In this document: one piece after another, positions 56,127 to 64,000 of the stretch
Layout: each line of letters starts with the position of its first letter
How positions within the stretch are numbered: the first letter of the stretch is position 1
NCBI GenBank assembly: GCA_001600055.1
Contig: BCIV01000010.1
Coordinates: 186,001 to 250,000 of the forward strand
DNA from: Filobasidium wieringae
Taxonomy: Eukaryota > Basidiomycota > Tremellomycetes > Filobasidiales > Filobasidiaceae
Length of the DNA: 64,000 bases
Direction of reading: 5' to 3'
Translations under genes and position numbers: made by a program
The notes under the pieces: model-generated
The model's database searches: none
Seen by the model: the letters and a program-made list of their open reading frames with translations, nothing else
Told to the model about the DNA's origin: nothing

Positions 56127-56953
56127 CTACTTCTTCTTGATGTCCTTGATCTTGATCGTTTCGTCTCCAACGAAGATACCCTAGAAGGAGTTTTTGAGAT
56201 CAGTACCGTCCTTATTGAAGATGTACCACAATGGCTGGAAAAAGGTACCTTTCCTCTGTAAGGTTCCGGCTTTCTCCATCTCCTAATCTTCGCTGCAAAC
56301 AAGCCCAACTTCTGCTTGTCAGTTCCCTGGAGTACGATCCTAGTAGGTTGAGGAGTCGAGACGGTGATTTCCCTAGGGATATCTACGTAGATAGGATGAG
56401 CGTACCCCAACTTGAGGTTCAACCGAAGAATGGGTGCTTCTTCGGAAGTAAGAGGAGTGTGGGTGGGGGAACGAGGTTGAAGCAGTAATCGACGAAGCGA
56501 TTCGGGGATTTCTTCTACGTTGGCTCGATATCCTACACCGACCAGACGGAGGACGAGTCGGTACCCCTCAGAGACTCCGACAACAGCATTCCCTAATAGC
56601 GCTCTCGTCAGACCCCAAAGAGCTTTCTGAGCCTTGACATCCGGGTTTTGGACGGTGACGCTGAGCTGATTGGGGTTCTCGCTTGTTGGTGGGTGTAACA
56701 CGATAGGATGCGCGATAGGTAGGTTCTGTTTTCCAAGAGGTCCAGAGATGAGGATGGATCGCATGGGAGAATTAGTCGAGGTACTAGACATGGGAATGGA
56801 TGCCGCTGGGAGCTCGAGGGTGACGGTAGGAGGGATCACAAGCGGGGCTGAACCGATATGTGATTGTCGACCGGGTGTTGATGAAAAGCATCGTCGGGGG
56901 GCTGCCGTTCGGGTCAGGGTCCTGAGGAAGGATGTTGATGATGATGCGTTCAT
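56127..56953 (-). CDS. MRPL6: Mitochondrial large-subunit ribosomal protein uL6m
   Basis: Two exons encode about 250 residues. The first ATG in frame is at 56953 (MNASSSTSFLRTLTRTAAPR, presequence; then RCFSSTPGRQSHIGSAPL). The uL6 domain repeats appear as VTVQNPDVKAQKALWGLTRA, then VSEGYRLVLRLVGVGYRANV and LNLKLGYAHPIYVDIPREIT. The signature [28 protein letters not shown] is completed across an intron with a GTACCT donor (about 56250-56179). It ends DETIKIKDIKKK (TAG 56127-56129). The GTDKQ and EPYKGKGI blocks are the standard L6 signature, and the presequence marks the mitoribosomal version. Confidence 0.94.
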
Positions 56954-57222
56954 CTTTATTGCAACCACTAGATCTTGTAGGTGTTGTATCGATTTATCTG
57001 ACTGGCATGAGGACTCTGCACATGTTCCGATATTCGAATGAAAGCAGCTGCAGCTCGAGAGGAAACATTCGAACCTGACATCTTTCGCGAAGCGTTACGC
57101 TAAGATCGCTGCGATGATTAGTAGTCAAGCAGCAACTAGAATGTGTGTTATATCTTGACAACATCGACTGCCTGGACTACGAACCAGGTCCAGCCACCGT
57201 CATAGACTTGGAACCATAGAAT

Positions 57223-58917
57223 ATGTCTGTTCTGATAGAAACATCGCTGGGGGATGTCGTGGTGGATCTGGAGGTGGATAATTGTCCACGAACATGTGAG
57301 AACTTCCTCAAACTATGCAAGGTCAAGTACTACGGCCTCAATGCATTCTTTAATGGTCAGTACTATTTGCTTTCGCCAGGAGTCCTCTATATTTTATAGC
57401 ATCTAATGCTTCAACTCCTTTCAGTCAGTAAGGATTTCATCGCTCAGACCGGGGATCCTTCAGCTCTAGGAACAGGAGGAGAATCGTTTGATTCCTGGTA
57501 TCACAAGGAAACGAAATCCCGCTCAGCTCCTCCCTCTCGATACTTTCCCCCTGAAATCCTGAATTCCCTCAAACACACCCATAAGGGTACGCTAAGCATG
57601 GCAGTAGCTCCGACGACACCGCCAGGCTGCGGTAGTCAGTTCTTCTTCACGTTGAAGGACGGTATCGAATACCTCGATGGAAAGCATGCCGTCTTCGGGC
57701 ATGTCGTAGAAGGAATAGAAGTTTTGGACAAATTGAACGACGTATTTCTGGACAAAGACGGAAGGCCACTGAAAGATGTTAGAATACATCACATAGAAGT
57801 CCTAGAAGACCCCTTTCCGGAACCATCAGCCGGACTGACTTGTCCCCCATCCCCTATCCGACCACCAGACGATCCCTCCTTGCGTCCGAGGATCGACGAG
57901 TCGGAGTCCATTGATCCGACTGAAGGAAAGACGGCCGAGGAGTTGGAACTGGAACAGAGAAAGCGACAGGCTGAAGCGAGCGCCTTGACTTTGGAGATGA
58001 TCGGGGACCTCCCTTTTGCACACGTCAGACCACCCGAGAACATCTTGTTTGTAGCGAACTTAAACGCGGTGACCGTGGACGAAGACTTGGAGTTGATCTT
58101 CAGTCGGTAAGGAGGTTTCATAGGTCCCGTCCGTGGAAGGAATGCCTGACTGATCTTCTTCCATAGTTTCGGTACGATATTGTCATGTGAAGTCATCCGC
58201 GACAAGAAATCTGGAGACTCGCTGCAATACGCGTTCATCGAGTTTGACAAGAAGGAGGAAGCTGAAGCGGTAAGACGATCGAATCAAACAAATGTTGACG
58301 TGCGACTTAGACTTGTCGTGTCGCAGGCATATTTCAAGATGAACGGTGTTCTGATTGATGACAAGCGAATCTATGTGGACTTGTAAGTGCATTTGATTAC
58401 GCAAAGCACTCAAATACTCGGTCACTAATTTTTGTTCTACAGCTCACAATCCGTTTCGAAAATCAACGGAGTATATCAAGTCAACGGTCGAGGACGTGGT
58501 GGCAGCCGAGGTGGCCGTGGGGGAAGCCGTGGCGGTGGTTTCGGATCGATGGGATTCAGAGGAGGCCCAGATAATGGTCGATCATCTTCGTCTTACAACC
58601 CACCAAGTAGGAGCGGGCGTAAGGATGGTTACGATATGGTCTTCGATGCACCTTCTTCTCGTGGAGAATCGCATACGAAAAGGGAGAGAAGTCGGGACAG
58701 ACATGGAGAGAGGGGTTACGACCATCGAAGCTCATATGATCGGTCTGATCGGGATAGGCGGGAAGGAGATAGAAGGAGACCGAGATCAAGGAGTCCGATG
58801 GAACGGTCTCGGCACCGAGATCATGGGGGAGCTAGGGACAGGGACAGGGACAGGGACAGAGACAGGGATACTGACAGGGTTAGAGAAAGAGATAGGGATA
58901 GATATAACAGACGATAA
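57223..58917 (+). CDS. PPIL4-type cyclophilin with RRM and Arg/Asp-rich tail
   Basis: About five exons encode roughly 480 residues. The start at 57223 gives [20 protein letters not shown]. The cyclophilin domain continues [20 protein letters not shown], then [20 protein letters not shown] across an intron, [20 protein letters not shown] and [19 protein letters not shown]. The catalytic Arg of active cyclophilins (FHRII context) is absent, as in PPIL4 relatives. The RRM has RNP2-like [11 protein letters not shown] and RNP1-like LQYAFIEF, with introns inside it. After VYVDFSQSV-type sequence comes an Arg/Gly-rich segment ([18 protein letters not shown]), then a low-complexity Arg/Asp/Ser tail of RDRDRD repeats. 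The protein is nuclear and probably spliceosome-associated. It stops 72 nt from the convergent neighbour. Confidence 0.93.
58833..58867 (+). repeat. GGGACA hexanucleotide array encoding Arg-Asp repeats
   Basis: About five tandem GGGACA/GAGACA hexamers lie in the 3' end of the PPIL4-like gene. In frame they encode alternating Arg-Asp residues, so copy changes lengthen or shorten the tail without a frameshift. Confidence 0.85.
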
Positions 58918-58989
58918 AACATCGAAATCATAGTCTTTCCGTGAATGAATAACGAACCCCAATGGGTCGCAATACTCTTAGACCGACAT

Positions 58990-60893
58990 TCAAATAGCAA
59001 TCTCAAATTCCAACTTGTACGCGTCAATCTCTTTCAGCCTTTTTAGTCTTTCCTCAATCCTTATTCGTTGAGAATCGGTCTGAGTGGTCTAGTATTGGCT
59101 TTCTCCCTTCACAACTGAATCTGTTGAAAGGGCGAGCTGCTTACCCTTTCGACCGGATCCGCTCTCTGTGTGACTCGGCGATTCAACCGGTCTGGATTGG
59201 GGTTTTTTTTCTTTCTCTTCTTCTTTTGGCTCTCCCGAGCACCTCTGAGTGGCGAAGATGATACGTGGGAATATTGATGTTCTGCATCTCTCCCTTGTTG
59301 GCTCGTCGGCTGAATGAGCTCTGGAAGCGAAGTCAAGTTGTCGTGATCATCATTGCTTCTTTTCCGCGCATCGTTCCTCGTGGGATTGCGTGAACCGTAG
59401 ACAATAGAGAATTTGCGTTTCCTCTTGTTTAGAGAGGGCACGGTACGATTGAAGAGTGATCTGGAATCAGGGAAGGGCTCCAGATCAATAGCCTCGTTCC
59501 CTATAACAAATGACGCTTGAGGAGAGTTTGGGAGAATAGGGGGTGTAAGACCAAGTGGTGATGATAAATTGCCTCCGTCTCCTCGAGTTTCCTCATCTAA
59601 GAAGGATTATCTTGAGTTCCATGGTAGGGGTCTGATCTGTTCTTATGACTTACTTGCGGACAAGTTGGTAACCACTTCTCGGATTCGTTTAGTCCTCTCT
59701 CTTAGTCCCTCCATGAAATCCATCGGTTCTGGTTCCACTTCTAGTACCAAAGGCTCGATTTCCATTCCGATTTCTACACGACTATCCAAATCTTCCCGTC
59801 CATCTAGCAACATCCCCGATGAGAGAAGCGAATCGTATTGCAACCCTTCAACATCTTGACTGCGAGCCATGACGGATTTTGACCATATTCTTCTCGCCAA
59901 AGACGGATCTTTTAGGACATGCCTGAACATTTCAATAGAATCGTAATCTTCTTCCATGAGAGCTGGAATATTCGACTCTAAAGTTATCTTTGTGCTAGCA
60001 TCCGATTCAAGAGGCTGAGTTCCGTCCGATGTAGTTTCGCGATGTCTTCCCTTGATTGGCCGCCACTCTAAAGCTGTGATTGATCCTATTTCTACCGGAA
60101 TGGAATCCCCTTCAAGACCTTGACTCTCTTGTATATGAGTGGAAGTGGTTCCATCTATCACCAGATCTTCCATTGCGATGGAAGATTCTTGGAAGGTTTC
60201 TCTTGCATGGGGAATTGCAGGCGGAACGTAACATGGGGAAGCGACGGAAGCCGTGAAGGCGAGCTCGAAGATGGAAGGTGAGTATTGATTCTGCCCATCA
60301 CTTTTGCAATCTAAAGTTTTGCCATCAAAAGGGTACGATGTATCAGAAGATACCAATCGATGTGTTCCCGGACTGAACTGTACGTCGGCAAAAGAAGGCG
60401 GTTGCATTTGATCGGATTGCGATCGACTTGCGTCTTGCGGATGACTGGTAGAACCATCGAGAAGTCTGCTTTTACCACCTTGGTTGGCTCCTTCTGGCAT
60501 CTCCACTATTTTCGAGAGGCGGACCGGGGATGATGATCCAGTGTAGCTTGTCCGTGGAGTATCGCCCAATGGGTCCGGGGAGGATGAAACCGGACGGACC
60601 CTCATCGTTTTTCTCGATCTCATCATTCGCTAATCTTGCGAGTTGTTCGATCAGAGGTATCAGGTTATTCTCACACAAGGTGATTGTTATATCGTCGACA
60701 ACCCTATTCAATACATCAGCACGATGCAAGTCGGACACTTGAAACGGGACAATGCGGGATCTATTACACTCACTGAGCTGCACTCGTACACTGGTGCTGC
60801 AAGTGTGTGTCCCGCAAAATAGGGAATACAAGGATGAAGGACTGGAAGTTTGAAGATGATTGTACCGTTTATATTCTCATCGTTTCCTTTCAT
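58990..60893 (-). CDS. Unassigned largely disordered protein with helical ends
   Basis: The body is a long exon (about 60490-59660) of Ser/Pro-rich sequence, including SKSVMARSQDVEGLQYDSLL and EPEPMDFMEGLRERTKRIRE. An intron at about 59660-59583 leads to PLGLTPPILPNSPQAS and a basic segment (SQKKKRKKKNPNP, a probable nuclear signal). A final exon (about 59089-58990) encodes a charged helix, RIRIEERLKRLKEIDAYKLE, ending FEIAI with a TGA. The 5' end is uncertain. A simple start is MMRSRKTMRV at 60626. Alternatively, an upstream spliced form from 60893 (MKGNDENINGTI) would add VVDDITITLCENNLIPLIEQ and LARLANDEIEKNDE, a convincing helical segment, using a GTCCGT donor and AATAG acceptor. I do not recognise the family. 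Confidence 0.55.
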
Positions 60894-61126
60894 CTCGCTC
60901 GATCCTGAGCTGTAAAATCGAACGTTACAAAAAGAGTAGAAGTTCAATTCACATGTAGCATAAGCGGATGCAAAACTTAGGCGACTGGGCTTCATCCTTT
61001 TGGCTCCAGCTCGACAGGAGTCAGTGTAATGTATCAACACAAGAACAAACGTATAATCTATGCAGAGCTCGATAAATACAACCTGTCTACCTCATCAAAG
61101 GCTGACGACCATCTCCTCGTGGGAAA

Positions 61127-61724
61127 CTAGAAGCCCATCTCCGCATCATCACTTTCCACGAACAATCCAGCGTAAATCAAGATCGTCCCGTATACCAGAC
61201 AACCGCCTGCGATACTCATCCAGCATGCGGAGAATTGAATGAGCTTGGAATGGAGTAGGATGAGCGGAAGAGCGAAGCCGGATGCCACTAGGGTTCCGGT
61301 CAGGAAGTGGCCAAAGGATAGATAGGTGCTGTTACTCGAGCGAATGGAGATGATAGGGTCAACAATCGGTGAGGTTGTTCATCCAGGATGGCATTTGGAC
61401 CCACCTGTTGGACTCTGTTGTGAAATCATTCGAACTCGCACATCTTCCACATATCGAATTGGGAACCGGGGCAAGCACGAACGTAAAAGCTGCAAGACCC
61501 TTCGGTTATCAGCTCGATCTATAACGAGAGCAGAACATTACTATAGGCTTACCAACTATGAGGGGTAGCCAATTGTTCCATAGAGCGCATGAGAGAATGA
61601 CCAGCAAGAATCCTATAGCGAGGATGAACGCTAGGAAGATGACCGCTAGTGACAGGTATTTGTCAGGCCCTTTGTATGATAAGTTCCCGTAGGAGGGCAC
61701 TTACTTTTGAGCCCAGCTTTCATT
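61127..61724 (-). CDS. VPS55: Vps55/OB-RGRP endosomal membrane protein
   Basis: Four exons encode about 135 residues with four transmembrane helices. The start at 61724 gives MKAGLKS, then RPDKYLSLAVIFLAFILAIG and FLLVILSCALWNNWLPLIV. After an intron (about 61550-61476) comes AFTFVLAPVPNSICGRCASS, the most diagnostic Vps55 block, with NDFTTESNR. The last exon gives STYLSFGHFLTGTLVASGFA, LPLILLHSKLIQFSACWMSI and AGGCLVYGTILIYAGLF, ending ESDDAEMGF (TAG 61127-61129). Vps55 works with Vps68 in late-endosome-to-vacuole transport; animal relatives (LEPROT) modulate receptor traffic. The gene is small and split, and easily missed, but every family block is present. A TCACGTGA box lies in the shared promoter upstream. 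Confidence 0.93.
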
Positions 61725-61843
61725 GTTACGTTCCAGAAAGAGATAGATCTAGCGACTGAAGGTAGTGCAGGGTTGATGGCAAACACTATCGGTCCTCAGA
61801 TCTGCGATGACAAGTTCGTACCGGTGATCATTCGTCACCCAGT

Positions 61844-61851
61844 TCACGTGA
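61844..61851. promoter_or_regulatory. TCACGTGA palindrome between VPS55 and uL29m
   Basis: Fourth copy of the octamer. It lies centrally in the 283-nt divergent promoter, 120 nt from the VPS55 ATG and 157 nt from the uL29m ATG. Confidence 0.45.
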
Positions 61852-62007
61852 ATCATTGAGCGGACATGTTTCTTTCCAGATGTCCATGTTTCTATCTGTC
61901 CGACATCTTGTGAGCTCGAGAGGAACAACTGAAACGTCCATAGCGAACAGAACGGTCTAAGTTTTCCAAGCTCAAGCTCAGGAAGATATCGATCACTCTT
62001 CTTAACC

Positions 62008-63285
62008 ATGTCTGTTCCTGCAAGAGGTCTCTTTCGAATTGCCAGAGGAGCTCCTCTCCGGGCGATGCATACGGGGGGAAGACAGATCCCTAACAACCCT
62101 ACACCCTCAACCTCTCCTCACAACCCTCACGATCCTCATCTACACCACCAGACCCTGACTTTCCCCCCAGAGAACGCTTTACATGAAGCTGAAACCACAG
62201 AAATTGATGCGACCCGCTCGACCAAAACCTCTCCCATCAAAAAAGCGGCTGCCTATAGTTTACCACCAACCCGACATTCTCCCCATCCTCTTGCATCTCA
62301 TACCCCAAAAGGAAAACTGATCCCCACTCGTCCGCCTGCTTTGACAACTGCTCCTCGTTCTGAAGAGGATAAGACTTCGCATATGCATCCCCTTTGGAAG
62401 TTTTTCAGAACCCCTGAGGAAGGACCGGCTCGGTATCCCCTTGGTGGGATGGGAATGACTGCCGAGGAATTGCAAGGTCTGCCTTCGATGACTGGCGAGG
62501 ACGCTGGGATGGGAATGGGAAGTTTGGAGCCCCTCCTTGAGAATGATAGGAACTTGAAGTCTGGTGAGTAGTCCGATGTGTGCAGCTGTGGATGTCTGTT
62601 CACGGAGCGGGTTGTTATTCATCTCAAAAGGTCGATCGTGGACGACGCAAGAGCTGCGTCTCAAGTCCTTCAAAGACTTGCATACTCTCTGGTATCTTTT
62701 GCTCAGAGAGAGAAACGTACTTGTCACCCAGCGAGAGGAAAGGAGACGTTTGGGACTGAGCGTGGACGGAGAGCTGCTGACCAAGCGAGGTTTCAGGGTG
62801 AGTACTTTCTGACTTTTTGTTGGGCAGTATCAATACTGAAAGTCGACTCGATCGGATTTCCTTACTATCGATAGTGCCGTAAATCGATGGCCCGTATAAA
62901 ATACGTTTTGAACGAACGTCGCCTCGCCCTGATCGCTGCAGCCGAATCTACTCGTCCAGCCGAATCCATTGTCAAAGTACACGGAACTTCTCCTCTTGGT
63001 CTAGCAGACCCTATGTCTCTCACCGGCTGGGAACAAGGAAGCCAGATCCCCTACTCCACCACCACCTTGAGCGAATCGCTTCAGATCGGGGAGGAAGCGG
63101 ATGTTGCCGGTCTTAGCGGAGGATTGGGTGATGGCGAGAGGCAGAAGATGGATCTCCCCGAGAGCGGCGAGACGGAGGATGTCGTCAAGGGGGAGAGCGT
63201 TTCTCAGGAAGAGATTGAGGCGAAGGACGAGGGTTTCGGGGGAGGCAAAGAGGCGAAAGACTTTGTCAAGAACACTCAGATTTGA
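62008..63285 (+). CDS. Mitochondrial large-subunit ribosomal protein uL29m (MRPL47)
   Basis: Three exons encode roughly 370-380 residues. The start at 62008 gives [20 protein letters not shown], an Arg-rich presequence. A Pro/His/Thr-rich linker follows, then [20 protein letters not shown]. After an intron (about 62567-62626) comes the MRP-L47 core: [20 protein letters not shown], then [20 protein letters not shown], the uL29 helices. The third exon continues [20 protein letters not shown], then an acidic C-terminal extension rich in Glu and Gly, ending KDFVKNTQI. uL29m sits near the tunnel exit of the mitoribosome. The long acidic tail (about 100 residues) is not part of the conserved core. 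Confidence 0.92.
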
Positions 63286-64000
63286 ACAGCTAGAACGACA
63301 TCATATCATGCTTAGTTCTCTTTATGATCTGGGTGATCGTGTTGCTCGATAGCTCCACTGTACAGCAAGTTCCACGAACCTTACTCTTACTCCGACTCCC
63401 GCATCGACAACCACTACCACATTACCGCAGCCTACTGATGTCGTAGGTCTGAACTATAATCAGGCGTCCAATGTGAAGGGATCAAGTGAGAGCCTCCGTG
63501 CACAGGATGAGGGAGTATTCTCAGAAGATAGTCAAGAACGGAAATAGAGTAAAGAGGTGGTCGCTAGGTGTATGACTGCCACTTAGCCAAATCAAGGTGG
63601 AACGTAGTTGTGGACACAGCAGGTTGACAGGCATCTCGAAAAGCCAGTTGGTTGGCCAACTGTCATTACCCGAGATAACTTAGAAAGGATGACAAACGAG
63701 GCCGTCAGTCAGGCATTGCCAAGTCAAAGCCAGAATCCAGGCCAATAGTGTTTAATGACACAACCAACACACGAACGCGGCGAAGCTGGAATCATGTCGA
63801 ACATCACGGTAACGCAAGCTCTACAAGTAGAGGAGACCTGTATGTAAGATCCAGCATCGCCACCAACGGGACGTCTCGTTTTGTAATCTCGACGACTTGA
63901 AGATGCACCCAGATGATGAAGGTGCAGCAGTCGGCTCGCCATTGTATCACATGTTCTATTTGCTTTTGATGATTACATCGTTTTCATATTGTCGTTTACT
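63286..64000. other. Right edge, no gene supported
   Basis: Follows the uL29m stop. Only short open frames without recognisable domains are present; it may hold the 3' UTR and the start of a flanking gene outside the window. Confidence 0.35.

Noticed and set aside
1..64000. A mobile element, defence system, biosynthetic cluster or CRISPR array
   Set aside because: No transposase, integrase, reverse transcriptase, long terminal repeats, synthases or spaced repeats were seen; the genes are ordinary fungal nuclear genes.

Overview
This window reads as nuclear DNA of a fungus, most likely a basidiomycete yeast-type lineage such as the Tremellomycetes. The reasons are dense genes on both strands, nearly every gene split by short introns (about 45-80 nt, GTNNGT donor, CTNAC-like branch, YAG acceptor), micro-exons of 3-14 nt, and a seven-helix DUF6534 protein typical of basidiomycetes. 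The exact taxon is inference. I see no transposon, virus, CRISPR array, rRNA or tRNA that I can support, and no secondary-metabolite cluster.

Layout, left to right: an armadillo protein of the GID ubiquitin-ligase type (ARMC8/Vid28, minus); a DUF6534 membrane protein (minus); a GPI-type fasciclin protein (minus); DEAD-box helicase Dbp3 with a tripled 57-residue repeat (plus); Rab geranylgeranyltransferase beta Bet2 (plus); a citrate-lyase-beta-like enzyme fused in frame to the Fe-S co-chaperone HscB/Jac1 (minus); ribosomal protein uL3 (plus); a Gfo/Idh/MocA oxidoreductase (plus); an unassigned coiled-coil protein (minus); a 646-residue disordered protein (plus); an Lpl1-like DUF676 lipase (minus); mitochondrial protease Oma1 (minus); a short-chain dehydrogenase (plus); a Skp1-family protein with an unusual acidic tail (minus); a very large GAF hybrid histidine kinase (plus); ribosomal protein eL39 (plus); the Tpr/Mlp1 nuclear-basket coiled-coil protein (minus); chaperonin CCT3 (minus); splicing factor SF3A2/Prp11 (plus); GrpE/Mge1 (plus); mitoribosomal uL6m (minus); a PPIL4-type cyclophilin-RRM protein (plus); an unassigned disordered protein (minus); Vps55 (minus); and mitoribosomal uL29m/MRPL47 (plus).

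Most of these are housekeeping genes that do not form one pathway. There is a mitochondrial theme: the CLYBL-HscB fusion, Oma1, Mge1, uL6m and uL29m are all mitochondrial, and HscB/Jac1 and Mge1 both serve mitochondrial Hsp70. Others fall into RNA and ribosome functions (Dbp3, uL3, eL39, SF3A2, PPIL4) and protein degradation (ARMC8, Skp1-like).

The most unusual observation is the fusion of a citramalyl-CoA-lyase-type enzyme to a J-type Fe-S co-chaperone, with no ATG available for the co-chaperone alone. Next are the Skp1 homologue whose F-box-binding end is replaced by an acidic/basic tail, the near-perfect 171-bp triplication in Dbp3, and initiator exons of only 3 and 4 nt. All exon joins were read by eye from splice consensus and conserved protein sequence, so gene ends are firmer than internal boundaries.
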